This document shows positions 47,073 through 58,900 of a DNA stretch of 64,000 nucleotides, piece by piece; position 1 is the stretch's first letter, and every line of letters starts with the position of its first letter. The notes under the pieces are model-generated. The model was given only the letters and a program-made list of their open reading frames with translations. It was not told the origin of the DNA and made no database searches. Source of the DNA: Mallotus nudiflorus (Eukaryota; Streptophyta; Magnoliopsida; Malpighiales; Euphorbiaceae). The DNA is taken from positions 179,923-243,922 of the forward strand of contig CANTUR010000795.1 of NCBI GenBank assembly GCA_947683625.1. Reading direction: 5' to 3'. The position numbers were made by a program, and so were the translations under genes.

Positions 47073-49100
47073 TCAAGAAGGGAAGAGATATGGGTAAGAA
47101 GCTCGCATCTCAACTTCAGTCTCCCACGTATGCTCCTCAACTCTGTTGCTACTCCATAGAACCTTGACCATCAGAATCTGCTTCGACCGAAACTGTCGAA
47201 CTTGATAGTCAATGATCGCCACAGGTTCTTCCACAAATGTCAGATCTTCACTCACTTCTACACTGTTGGGCTGCAACACGCGTGAAGGGTCTGAGATATA
47301 CTTCCTCAACATCGAGATATGAAATACTGGATGCACTTGTGACATACTCGGAGGCAAAGCCAACCGATATGCAACAGTGCCAACTCTCTCCAAAATCTCA
47401 AACGGTCCGATATATCTCGGTGCTAACTTACCCTCCTTGACAAATCTCATCACACCCTTCATCAAGATACCTTCAGAAAAAAAAATCTCCAACCTGAAAC
47501 TCCACATCTCTGTGCCTAGGATCCGCATAGCTCTTCTGTCTGTTAACTGCGGTCTCTAATCTGTGCTTAATCATGGCGACTTTCTCTGCAACATCCTGAA
47601 CCATCTCAGGTCCAGTCAAAGCTCTCTCACCAATCTCATCCCAACTCAAAGGGGATCTACACTTCCTTTCATATAAAGCCTCATATGGTGCCATGCCAAT
47701 ACTGCTATGGTAGCTGTTATTATATGCAAACTCTACGAGTGGCAAATGATCATCCCAGCTACCTCCCAAATCCAAGACACACATCCTCAACATATCTTCC
47801 AGTGTCTAGATCGTCCTCTCAGACTGACCATCTATTTGAGGATGAAAAGCAGTACTGAAATCCAACCTAGTGCCCATCGCTTCCGGCAACTTCTGCCAAA
47901 AATGAAAAGTAAACATTGAACCTCTGTCTGACACAATGGACATAGGTACTCCATGAAGGCACACGATATGCTTCACATACAGCTTCGCCAATCTAGCTAC
48001 AGAATAAGTGGCTTTCATAGGTAAGAAATGTGCAGACTTTGTCAACCTGTCTACAATCACCCAGATGCAATCGTATCCATCCTTTGAATGAGGTAAACCA
48101 ACCACAAAATCCATAGCTATCCTTTCACACTTCCACTCGGGAATAGGAAGAGGCTGAAGCTTCCCAGAAGGCTTCTGATGTTCAACTTTCACTTGCTAAC
48201 ATGTCAAGCACTTAGCAACATAATCAGAGACATCCTTCTTCAATCCATCCCACCAATATAAGTCTCTGATACTGTGGTATATCTTAGTGACACCCGGATG
48301 TACGTTATAGGCTGTAGAATGTGCTTCCTCTAGGATCTCTTCTCTCAAATCATCCACATTAGGAACACACAATCTACCATTGATCCACAACACACCATCA
48401 TCATCGAGTGTGAAATCAGTGAACTTCCCTGCTCGAACATTCTTTGCAAGCTCTTCTAGAATAGGATCTCGGCTCTGAGCTACTTTAATCCTATCCCTCA
48501 GTACAGATCGCACTTTAAATTGAACTAGTAGTCCACCTGACCTACTAATCTTCATCATCAGACCTTGATCCACCAACAGATGCAATTCTTGGATCAATGG
48601 TCTCCTCTCAATACTGATGTGAGCAAGACTACCTGAGGACTTTCTACTCAAGGCATCTGCTACCACATTAGCTTTACCCGGATGATATAAAATCTCACAG
48701 TCATAATCCTTTAACAATTCCAACCATCTCCTCTGCCTCAGATTCAGATATCTCTACTGAAAAATGTACTTAAGGCTCTTATGATCAGTAAATATCTCAC
48801 AAGTCACCCCGTACAGATAATGTCTCTAAATCTTCAAAGTAAAGATCACTGCAGCCATCTCTAGGTCATGTGTGGGATAGTTCTGCTCATGCTTCTTCAA
48901 CTGCCTTGAAGCATAGGCTATCACCCTTCCATTTTCCATCAACACACAACCAATGCCAACACTAAAGGCATCACAATACACTGTGAACTTATCCACACAA
49001 TTAAGCAAAGCTAACACTGGGGCGGTGGTCAATTTCTCCTTCAACAACTGAAAACTATTCTCATAAGCTTCTGACCACTCGAATCTAACATTCTTCTGAG
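47073..49100 (-). pseudogene. pol of fragment G: RNase H, integrase, chromodomain-like tail
   Basis: The fragment starts inside the RT/RNase H connection and shows KFTVYCDA (Ser of the usual CDAS replaced by Phe), YASRQLKKHEQ and DLEMAAV. It continues with the integrase zinc region, the core (GLPHSKDGYD, VSDRGSMF, DGQSERT), GPFEILERVG and the tail VKVLWSSNRVEEHTWE. Stops replace Trp or Gln codons at about 48826, 48752, 48193-48195 and 47803-47805. A frameshift sits in the T-run near 47485. The terminal stop is at 47073-47075, 57 bases before the LTR. Confidence 0.9.
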
Positions 49101-49123
49101 ATTTTCTGAGTCAGTGCTTGTAT
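49101..49123. other. Junction of fragment G with Tat-like element H
   Basis: The family sequence of G ends at ttcttctgag. The next bases, attttctgagtcag, repeat ttctgag and then switch to unrelated sequence. This is read as a short-homology join. Confidence 0.6.
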
Positions 49124-49441
49124 CTACTTGGACTCATAATATTGGACAAGTTCAAGTGATTCCCTCTTTACTTTCTTTACCATATAATTCTTAACATCCT
49201 CGAGCTTTGCTTTAACAGGTGGATTTTTAGCAACAGATTAGCCTTCAATATTATCAATATGAGCAGGAGTAATAGGTATATGTGCAAGAGCAATAGGTGG
49301 AGCATTTTTAGCAGGTGGAATAGTTATAGCACTAGGTGCTTGTTTAATTATAAGTGGTGGAACAACAGCAGCAGGTGGCATTAATCCAACTAAGGCTTGT
49401 CTCAGTTCATCTTGAATCATGGCACTCACGTCATCCATCAA
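49124..49441 (-). pseudogene. gag-like remnant of Tat-like element H
   Basis: On the minus strand an ATG at 49441 opens a frame (MMDDVSAMIQDELRQAL) that turns into a Pro/Ala/Ile-rich stretch. The frame meets a stop at 49238-49240 and reads on in the same frame for 37 more codons (AKLEDVKNYMVKKVKRESLE) to a second stop at 49124-49126. It lies about 1 kb after the primer site and LTR of H, the place expected for gag. The family assignment rests on position, not on a recognised motif; the capsid proper and all enzymes are missing. Sequence beyond this point belongs to fragment G. Confidence 0.55.
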
Positions 49442-50427
49442 AGCTTCCTTAATGTCTTCTAAGTTCCAATTTCCTCATTATTGTTCTATTTCTTCTATTT
49501 GATTTATTATAGCTTCTAAGTAAAGTGGATTGATAGGACTCTTCTCTAATCTTGAGAGGATCTCTTTTGCTATTGATTATGGACTCAGATCAGTTCTCAA
49601 TAATCTACCACCTTTCTATTTCCAAACATAGGAAGACTTAGATGAATCTTTGATGGTTGAAAAATAAAGTGTTATGATGCATGAACTATATATAATGCAT
49701 ATATGCATGATGCATTTGTTATGTAGTAAGTAGCAAGTCAAGTTAAGTATACAAATAAATAGTCAAGTGTACAACATACATCCTTCCAACCTTATTCCTC
49801 CCACACATGTGTTCAATGGTGAGTCTCTTTTCTTAGAATTTTTTGTCTTAGCTTTAATATCAATAGGGGATATCAAGAACTGACATGCATGTCATATCTC
49901 TTGAAGTAGTAAAAGCATAGAAACACCATTTCTAAGTATGTAAGTTTAGCCCAATCTTTATCAACCTAAATGGGCCTCAAAATGTATGGGCTTGGGCCTT
50001 TATAAATAGAAATACATTATGGCAATAAACACAAGAAATTTGGGTAATCTTAGTGGAAATTACTAGGCCACTACATGAGCTGAGTCCGGTAGAAAAGTTA
50101 AGGTTCCTTTAGCAAGATGTCTTCCTTTAAGACTTGAGTTATAGGCCAAGGTTAGAGGGGCTCAACATCCTTTACAAACTTGAGAGAAGACTACCGCCCT
50201 GTAGGACTTGGGTTACAAACTCTGGTCAGATGAGCCTGATAATCTCTCTTGAACCGAGTTAAGGCTAAGAGTGACAGCTAGCTAATCTATAATCCCATTA
50301 AGCTAGTAAAATCATGGAACCATAGAACAATGCCATTGGTTAATAGGAACATGCAAAATGAATGTAAGAATAAAATAATAATTAATAAAATAATTCTAAA
50401 GAACACAAGTAGAATCAGTATCTATTA
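49442..50427 (-). other. Untranslated leader of element H
   Basis: About 1 kb lies between primer site and gag-like frame. There are no open frames of note. It contains reiterated gcatgatgcat-type words near 49680-49720 and several gggcctaa/gggctt words. Confidence 0.5.
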
Positions 50428-50445
50428 TCCCCAATGGAGTCGCCA
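50428..50445 (-). other. Primer binding site of H
   Basis: The minus strand reads TGGCGACTCCATTGGGGA one base from the LTR end. Primer sites starting TGGCGACTC are typical of plant Tat/Ogre elements, where they pair with the 3' end of a tRNA-Arg. This is the main reason for the Tat/Ogre-like label. Confidence 0.7.
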
Positions 50446-50446
50446 T

Positions 50447-51131
50447 TGTAAATGGCAAGGTTTAGCGTACGTCCAAGATTTTAGCAACCGCAACATTGTT
50501 TGAGCTTAGGACTCTAGAGAAAACACTACTATATCACAAAGACATAGTGTGGTGATGAGGAGTCGCCACCCAGGATAATAATTGGAACAATTCGAAGGTG
50601 GTGGTAACTTGATTCTCTAATATAGAGTTAACACCACAACTAGGAAATTCTGCATATGGAATACAAACTTCTTTCAATCTTGTGTGCATTTAGACTTAGT
50701 TTATTAATTATTATCTTATTTTCTAATTACATGCAATTTTATTTTAAACCTTAATTATCATTCATCTAACCCAAGGCAACTAGTCCTAAAATGGCACATA
50801 AAAATTGCACTCATATAACAAGACGTCCCTAAATTAATCTAAACTATGTTAATTTTAGTTTAGCTAAGTCTATATTTTATTTACAAGTAAAATGAAACTA
50901 AATGTGGGCCTATATTTTAAGATAATTAATGAGTCTAAGTCTACTTGTTTTAATTCTAAAAAAAGTGGGCTTAAGTCTATTAATTTTAAGAAATAAAATA
51001 GAAATAAATTAGTGTGCTTAATTCTAATTAATTTTAAATTCAGTGATGTGATCCTAAATCTATTTATTTTAAAAATAAAATGCTTTAATAGGCTAAGCTA
51101 AGTCTAAATTAATTTTAATTAAACTAAAAAT
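50447..51131 (-). repeat. 5' LTR of element H, part next to the primer site
   Basis: The minus-strand LTR end is CCATTTACA at 50447. The sequence is colinear with 6009-6700. It is interrupted at 51131 by element C (target duplication aaaat at 51127-51131). Confidence 0.82.
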
Positions 51132-51582
51132 TGTAATATCCCGTGTTTTTAAAACATTTTTACACTGTACCGGGATATGCAGTGTTAATAATTTCTATAT
51201 ATTATATGATATTTTTATGAGTTGATATGTATTTAAAACCTATTTTTATTACTGTATATTATTTTCAGTGTTTTACGTAAAATTTTCCCGGGACTTGCAT
51301 TTTCGGGGAAATTTTCACGTAAACAATGTATTATTAATTATTTTAAATATATTTTCGGACTTGCATGTACTCATGCGTATTTTTAAATTATTAAATAAAG
51401 TCTGTGTGTGTATATTTATTTAATTAGGGTTTATTATTACCCTAATATTTTATTAATTATTTATTTGTTTTATTATTATTTAATTAATTTTATTTAGTAT
51501 AAATTATTAAAATATTAGATTTTATGTGTGCGGTGTATATTTGATGTGTGTAATTTAATATTATTTTATTATATATTGTAAA

Positions 51583-51606
51583 GTATATATATATATACAT
51601 ATATAC
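51583..51606 (+). promoter_or_regulatory. TA-rich tract, candidate LTR promoter
   Basis: agtatatatatatatacat lies about 450 bases into the LTR, just before the first GC- and pyrimidine-rich stretch. Similar TA tracts stand at the same place in B, D, E, F, G and I. Position and composition suit a TATA box, but no start site can be proven from sequence. Confidence 0.4.
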
Positions 51607-52817
51607 ATTAAAATTTGTCAAATTACAAAAGAATTGGAAAATTACCAAACTGCCCCCGACTACTCCTTCTTCCCCGATCACCTTCTCCTCGCCGTCCGGA
51701 CGCCTTTCATGCCGTTTCTTCACCGTGGGTGTGCCACCGCCTTCCCCAACCATTTCCGCCGCCTGAGGTAGCCGTTTCCGGTGCTTGGAAGTCGATTTTG
51801 GCCGGAGAAGCCGAAAATCGATCCATCGTCGTTCACGCCGATTCCGGCCACCGTTTTCGACACCACAGGTCTCTTTCTTCTCTTTGAGCTCCGGTGAGTG
51901 TGATTCTAGCTTTGGTTTGAGCTAAAATGGTCTAGAATTGCTTAGGTTTCAATTTTTCTAATTTCGGCCTATTAGGGTTTTTGATTTTTTTGAGCTTCGA
52001 ATTGATTGATTCATGAAAAATCCCTTCACAAATGTTTTCCTAGTAGCTCAATCTACATGTATGAATTTTTGTAGAATTTTTGGAGATTGTTTGGATTTTT
52101 GGGTATTTTTGAATATTTTAATATTATTTTCTAATTTTCGGAAATTAATTATTTAAATTATGAAATTGGAGTTTATGGTTAAATTAGGTGTTGAAATGAA
52201 TTATGGGAATTTATTTGGAATTTTTATGAATTTCTAAGTATTTATTTTGAATTATTGAAGTTTATGTGATTTTGAGAAATTAGGTTAATTGTGTTTTAAA
52301 TTGAATTTAATTGGTTAATTGAGTTTAATTATTAATATTATTGATAAATATGTTGATAAAATTAATTTTGGATAATTGTATAATTTTTGGTGAATTTTTG
52401 AAGTAATTTAAGTATATTAATATATATAGGGGTATTTTGGTAATTTTACCCTAAATTGGCAAAAATTGTAATTTAATTGGTTTTAATAGTTATTTAAGGT
52501 ATAAAAATGATTTCTACAAATTATTTAGTATTTTTAACTAATTAAAACTATTTTTCGTGAATTATTTTCAATTATATATATAATATACGGTTTTTTCTAA
52601 TAAAATGAGTTTTTAATCGGTTTTTACAGTGTTTCAAGGTTAATTATGTAATTTCTACGTATAAAATGTATTTCTGTGATTTAAGGATATTTTTGGTATA
52701 CCTGGAATATGTTCTGTGTTTGTGGACCCCGGTCGGTGGACTGTAGTTTGGAGTCCGACCGTAGGATTTTGATTGTGTTGAGCTTGTTTTTCGAAGTGTA
52801 TTTCTTTGCAGGGTCGG

Positions 52818-52895
52818 CTCTACTCTTTTGAGTAGAGAGATGTCCGTTTTACAGGGGAGGTTCTGCCGAATTTTTGGTAGAATTCTCGTAAAACG
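52818..52895 (+). other. LTR hairpin cassette, element C 5' copy (reference form)
   Basis: Arm 1 is CTCTACTC (52818-52825), loop TTTT, GAGTAGAG (52830-52837), a perfect 8-bp stem. Arm 2 is CGTTTTAC (52845-52852) with GTAAAACG (52888-52895). Inside arm 2, arm 3 is TTCTGCC (52861-52867) with GGTAGAA (52876-52882), which has one G-T pair. The cassette starts 7 bases after an acceptor-like AG. Copies are found in A (both LTRs), C (both), D, E, F and I. Confidence 0.65.
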
Positions 52896-54372
52896 TGATA
52901 TCCAGTCGAACCCTAATTTCTGATTCTGTGTTTAATACTCTAGATTGAATTCTAGGATTTCTGTAGGGTTTATTCTGATGTCGATTATTTATTGCTTGTT
53001 TAGTTGCGCCGAGACCGAGGGCTAGTGGACCAGGCCCGTCGGACCTGTCTCGTGGAGCGCATTAGGTGAGTTACTATACTATATATATATGCTTAGGATG
53101 CATGATTTAGAAATGCATGTTTTATGTTGATTAAATATGCATAAACAATTTGATTAATTCTTAAGTTTACATTAAGTATATTTTTGGTTTATTTTTGATA
53201 TATAATAAATTATATACATGTTTTGTTAATAAAATATATTTAAAATATTTTTAAATATATTTTTAGTTTAATTTATGATTTGATTGGATTTATTTGACAT
53301 ATATATACTCGAAATATACCTGATTTACGTTTGGTATATTTTCGGTATATATATGGTTTATATTGTTATTTTATTTAAATTCATGCATCAATTATTGTGA
53401 ATGAATGTTTTATATTTAATGATGAAGGATATCAATAGAACGTGCTACCTAGTGGGCAGCACTAGGACCGAGTACGTACCGGTACGCCTATAGCTTTAGG
53501 CTATAATACTAACTTATTTGTGGATATTGATTTAATGTGATTATTGATGTGTGAGATGTGGTTTGTGGGTGTGATTACTGAAGCTCGGTTGACCAAGTGT
53601 CTCGGGGCCAATCACACTGGCAGTCAGACTACTGGAGCTCGGTTGACTTAGTGTCTCAGGGCCAGTCTACTGTCCAAATGGATTAAGTGGATATATTTGG
53701 ATTAAGTGAGCCTGTATGGCTAGAGTGTTGTTTAACACTATTTTCTGAGGTTGCGATATTCTAGGGTTCTATGTGATCCTTCATAAAAGATGATTTTCAG
53801 ACAAAATATAAAAATGATTTTTCTGTATCTGTATGAATTTGCCTGTATATATATATATTACATATATACCGTTGATTGTATGCATTATCACTTAGTGTGT
53901 ATGTATATATATTATAGTAATTCACTCAGTGAGGTCTGACTCCCCTCCGTTGACTATTTTTCAGGAGAGTCAACTTCTACAAACCTCAGTAGCAGGTCGA
54001 TACGTCAGATTTCTTCCGCCCCGGCTTCTTTGTGTAAATTATTTACTTGAGTCTTATTTATTTTATCTAGACACTGCAGTAGTTGAGAATTAAAGTATTG
54101 GATTTTATGTATTTTATTTTAAAGAGATGTATTATATTGAAACTGGATTTGTATTAAAGAGATTATATATCTATGAGATGAGATTTTGATTTAAATCCAG
54201 TTGATGTGAATAATATTATGATATTATGATTTTTATTTCCACTGCATATTATATGGTTATTGTTATTGTTGAATGATTTATTTTATTTTTAGGCTTGCTA
54301 CGGGTTCCGGATTCGAAAGAATTCCCGTTCCCTAGCACCGGTCATGGCCCCTGTTTTGGGTCGTGACAAAGT

Positions 54373-54384
54373 TGGTATCAGAGC
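54373..54384 (+). other. Primer binding site of C (tRNA-iMet)
   Basis: TGGTATCAGAGC lies 4 bases after the LTR and is the exact complement expected for the 3' end of plant initiator tRNA-Met. Confidence 0.92.
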
Positions 54385-54567
54385 GGAGTTCTGTGTCAGG
54401 GCTTAGTTGTGTGAGTTATGGCCCTAGTTTTAAAGTTATGTTTTCTTTTGGTAACTACTGCAGTGCATTAGGTTCGAGTATGTCTTGATGAGTATTCCTT
54501 GTTGTAGTTTTCAGCGTTATTCCTCCGTTGTCTATTTTGTCTGAATCTTTCCGTTTGTCTTTTCAGA

Positions 54568-55920
54568 ATGAGGAGGCGAGCGCATGTCGCTCCACCGGTC
54601 GTTGAGGCCGAGGATGATGAGTCTTTTCAGGATGAGGTTTTACCTCCTAAGCAGCCAGTTAGACGTAGAGGTCGTGGCAGAGGTAGGCCTCGAGGAGCGG
54701 CAGGTCGCCGTAGGCAGAGAGAGTTACAGGATGAGGAGCCTGTTGAGCCTGAGTTTGATGTTTCTGTTCCTCCAGCTGTTCAGCCTGCCTATCAGCAGGG
54801 TATGTCTGACCCTGAGGCAGCTTTGTTCTATGCCCGAGTTGGCAGGATTGCTTTTGATGGTACTTCTGATCCATTAGATTTTCTGCATGCGATTGAGACT
54901 AGGACTCGGACTGCTCATACCGAATACCAGCGGATCATGATCGTTGAATTGTCTATCGAGGGACCAGCCTTAGATTGGTTTATTCAGATGATCCAGCCTT
55001 TTATGATGACGATGACATGGGCTCAGTTCCGAGAGCGATTTATGAGGAGATTCTGTCCAGAGCCGCTTCGTTTGAGTTATCATCTTCGTCTGACTAGTAT
55101 TTCTCATGGAGATTGATCTATAGAGGAGTATACCTGAGAGTTTCTTCGCCTGGGTAGATATGCTGAGGATCTGATGCGAGATCAATATTTCACAGTCACT
55201 ATATACGTTACTGGTTTGGGTTCAGCTTTCTCTGGTATGCCTACAGCAGGCCTTACTCTCGAGTCTGTGATTAAGCTAGCTAAGGAGATCGAGCTGAGAT
55301 TAGTTAGGCAGGGAGCGATGCCTGATTACTACCAGCTAGGAGTTCAGTCGAGTGGATCGCAGGTTACTCCATATTTGAGTTTTCATGTTGGATTGAGTAG
55401 TCAGTAGTGAGGTTCGACTCAGCAGAGTCAGAGACAGCAGTAGCGAGTGCATCGGAGCAGTAGACATGGCCGTGGAGGTCAGCGTAGATCATTCAGATTT
55501 GGGTCAGGTGCTTCGAGCAGTAGTAGTGGTCGTAGTTCTGGATCAGTGACCAGTGTTTATCAGACTTGTGGTAGAGTCCATCAGGGACCGTGTTATCTGA
55601 CACCACTGACATGCTTCAGATGCGGGCAGACAGGAAATTTTGCCAGATCATGTCCTTATTCCGGTTATCAGCAGCAGCAGATTTCGTGATTTCCACAACA
55701 GTCGATTGCTAGTGCAGCACCCGTGCCATTTCAGTTACCACCAGCCCAGCATCAGAGTTCCACTCAGTTTGTTCCACAGCAGAGTCGTGGTAGAGGTACT
55801 AGAGGAGGTGCCAGAGGTGTTGGCCAGGCTTCTACCAGTCAGCAGGGAGGTCGAGGTCAGGCTAGAGTCTTTCATCTTACTCAGCAGGATGCTCAGGCAT
55901 CTAATGCAGTCGTGGCAGGT
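54568..55920 (+). pseudogene. gag of element C, stop-riddled
   Basis: The start ATG follows gtcttttcaga. The capsid core is intact for 182 codons up to a stop at 55114-55116. All later gag pieces stay in the same frame, broken by stops near 55135 and at 55405-55410 (two in a row), 55441-55443 and 55687-55689. In the first knuckle Cys is replaced by Tyr (YQTCGRVHQGPC). In the second (55612-55653) the zinc-binding His is replaced by Asn (CFRCGQTGNFARSC). Three of the stops are shared with A. The C-terminal part (RGRGTRGGARGVG) is Gly/Arg-rich. Confidence 0.92.
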
Positions 55921-58900
55921 ATTGTTTCTGTTTGTTACCTGGATGCTTGGGTTTTGTTTGATCCGGGTGCCACGCATTCATTTGTTTTCTCCTGTTTTTG
56001 CTTCTAAATCTTATTGGCAAGCTTCGAGGATGGCTTTTCCTTTATCTGTTGCCACTCCTCTTAGTGATTCCTTGGACGCCGATATTGTTCTTTCTGGTTG
56101 TCCAGTTCTCGTGGGAGATAGAGAATTACCTGCTGATTTGATTTTGTTGGATGTGATGGAATTCGATGTTATTTTGGGAATGGATTGGTTATCTCAGCAC
56201 TTTACAGTGGTAGATTGCAGGAATAAAGAGGTGACTTTTAGAATTCCTGGTGAAGTAGAATTTAAGTTTGTTGGTGATAGGAGTTCAGCACCTCAGAATC
56301 TTATTTCTGCTATTACAGCTAGGATGTTGTTGAGGAAAGGTTGTCAGGGGGTTTTTGGCATTAGTTAGGGATACTTCAGTGGAGAAGTTGTCACTCACAG
56401 ATGTTCCGGTTGCTTGTGAGTTTCCTGATGTTTTTCCCGAGGAGTTGCCAGGTTTACCACCTCATAGAGAGATTGAGTTCTGTATAGATGTGGTTCCAGG
56501 TACTACTCCTATATCTATGCCACCCTATCGTATGGCTCCTGCAGTGTTGAGAGAGTTGAAGGAGCAGTTGCAAGAGTTGTTGGATAAGGGTTTTATCAGA
56601 CCTAGTGTTTCTCCTTAGGGTGCACCAGTCCTGTTTGTGAAGAAGAAGGATGGTACCCTGAGACTGTGCATTGACTACAGAGAGCTGAATAAGGTGACGG
56701 TGAAGAACAAGTATCCTCTCCCGAGGATAGATGATTTGTTTGATTAGCTACAAGGTGCACAGTTCTTTTCTAAGGTTGACTTGAGGTCGGGTTATCATCA
56801 GTTGTGGATTAGTGAAGCTGATATTCCTAAGACAGCGTTCCCGCACTAGATATGGCCATTATGAGTTTCTGGTGATGTCTTTTGTTTTGACTAATGCACC
56901 AGCAGCTTTTATGGACCTCATGAATAGAGTATTCAGACCGTATGTGGATCAGTTTGTGGTAGTCTTCATTGATGATATACTAGTATATTCGAGGAGTATG
57001 GAAGAGCACGTATATCACTTGAGGATTGTACTACAGACATTGAGAGATCATCAGCTTTATGCTAAATTCTCGAAGTGTGATTTTTGAATGGAGAGTGTTT
57101 TCTTTTCTTGGACACGTAGTGTCTAAAGAAGGTATTCAGGTTGATCCACAGAAGATTGAGGCAGTATCTGAGTGGCCTAGACCTACTTCTGTTACGGAGA
57201 TTCGAAGTTTTCTAGGTTTAGCCGGGTATTATAGGCGGTTTGTGCAGGATTTTTCCATAATAGCAGCCCCTATGACTCGCTTGACTCAGAAGAACATTAG
57301 ATTCGAGTGGTCAGAAGCTTGTGAGAATAGTTTTCAGTTATTGAAGGAGAAGTTAACCACAACGCCAGTATTAGCTTTGCCTAATAGTGTGGATAAGTTC
57401 ACAGTTTACTGTGATGCCTCTAGAATTGGTCTTGGTTGTGTGTTGATGCAGAATGGAAGGGTGATAGCCTATGCTTCGAGGCAGTTGAAGAAGCATGAGC
57501 AGAACTATCCTACACATGATCTTGAGATGGCTGCAGTGATCTTTGCTTTGAAGATTTGGAGACATTATTTGTACGGGGTGACTTGTGAGATATTTACTGA
57601 TCACAAGAGCCTTAAGTACATTTTCCAGCAGCGAGATTTGAATTTAAGGCAGAGGAGATGGTTGGAATTATTGAAGGATTATGATTGCGAGATTCTTTAC
57701 CATCCAGGTAAAGCTAATGTAGTAGCAGATGCCTTGAGTAGGAAGTCCTCAGGTAGTCTTGCTCACATCGGTGTTGAGAGGAGACCATTGATCCAGGAGT
57801 TGCATTTGTTGGTGGATCAAGGTCTGATGATGAAGATTAGTAGATCAGGTGGACTGTTAGCTCAATTTAAGGTGCGATCTGTACTGAGGGATAGGATTAA
57901 AGCAGCTCAGAGTCGAGATTCCTATTCTAGAAGAGCTTGTAGAGAATGTCAAAGCAGGGAAGTTCACTGATTTCACACTCGATGATGATGGTGTGTTGTG
58001 GATCAGTGGTAGATTGTGTGTTCCTGATGTGGATGATTTGAGAGAGGAGATTTTAGAGGAAGCACATTCTACAGCCTACAGCGTTCATCCAGGTGTTACT
58101 AAGATGTACCACAGTATCAGAGATTTATACTGGTGGGATGGATTGAAGAAGGATGTCGCCGATTATGTTGCTAAGTGCTTGATGTGTCAGCAACTGAAAG
58201 CCGAACATCAGAAGCCTTCTGGGAAGCTTCAGCCTCTTCCTATTCCTGAGTGGAAGTGGGAAAGGATAGCTAGGATTTTGTGGTAGGTTTACCTTATTCG
58301 AAGGATGGATACGATTCCATCTGGGTGATCGTAGACAGGTTGATGAAGTCTGCACATTTCTTGCCTGTGAAAGCCACATATTCAGTTGCTAGGTTGGCGA
58401 AGTTGTATGTGAAACATATTGTGTGCCTTCATGGAGTACCTGTGTCCATTGTATCAGATAGAGATTCGGTGTTTACTTCTCATTTTTAGCAGAAGTTGCA
58501 GGAAGCGATGGGCACTAGGTTGGATTTCAGTACTGCTTTTCATCCTCAGACAGATGGTCAGTCTGAGAGGACGATCCAGACACTGGAAGATATGTTGAGG
58601 ATGTGTGTCTTGGATTTGGGAGGTAGCTGGGATGATCATTTGCCACTTGTTGAGTTTGCATATAATAACAGCTACCATAGCAATATTGGTATGGCACCAT
58701 ATGAGGCGTTATATGGAAGGAAGTGTAGATCCCCGTTGAGTTGGGATGAGATTGGTGAGAGAGCTTTGACTGGACCAAAGATGGTTCAGGATGCTGCAGA
58801 GAAAGTTGTCGTGATTAAGCACAGATTAGAGACCGCAGTTAGTAGACAGAAGAGTTATGCGGATCCTAGGCGTAGAGATGTGGAGTTTCAAGTTGGAGAT

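Larger units (their letters stand above)
45646..49100 (-). mobile_element. Inverted gypsy fragment 'G' (Tekay/Del-like)
   Basis: On the minus strand it carries the end of pol (49100 down to 47073), a polypurine tract, and the first 1371 bases of a 3' LTR (47016 down to 45646). The LTR is cut off in the middle and the element lacks gag, protease, most of RT and the 5' LTR. At 45645/45646 B and G share about four bases (tata) at the join. At the other end ttctgag is repeated at 49094-49100 and 49104-49110. Both ends look like illegitimate-recombination joins and not transposition ends. Confidence 0.88.
51132..54368 (+). repeat. 5' LTR of element C (3237 bp)
   Basis: It runs from TGTAATATCCCG to GTGACA. 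Landmarks in order: a TA-rich tract at 51583-51606, a GC-rich patch (51650-51880), donor-like GT at 51894, acceptor-like AG at 52810-52811, the hairpin cassette (52818-52895), donor-like GT at 53066, acceptor-like AG at 53963-53964, and acceptor-like AG at 54291-54292. The frame at 51615-51887 lies in the GC patch and recurs with little change at 59846-60118 only because the LTR does. Confidence 0.95.

Noticed and set aside
44579..49100. B pol and G pol as a long inverted repeat able to form hairpin RNA
   Set aside because: B contributes protease and RT, G contributes RNase H and integrase; they do not overlap enough to pair.
54291..54385. Possible tRNA gene around the repeated TGGTATCAGAGC
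   Set aside because: Only the 3' complement of the initiator tRNA is present, directly after an LTR; this is a primer site, and no cloverleaf can be drawn.
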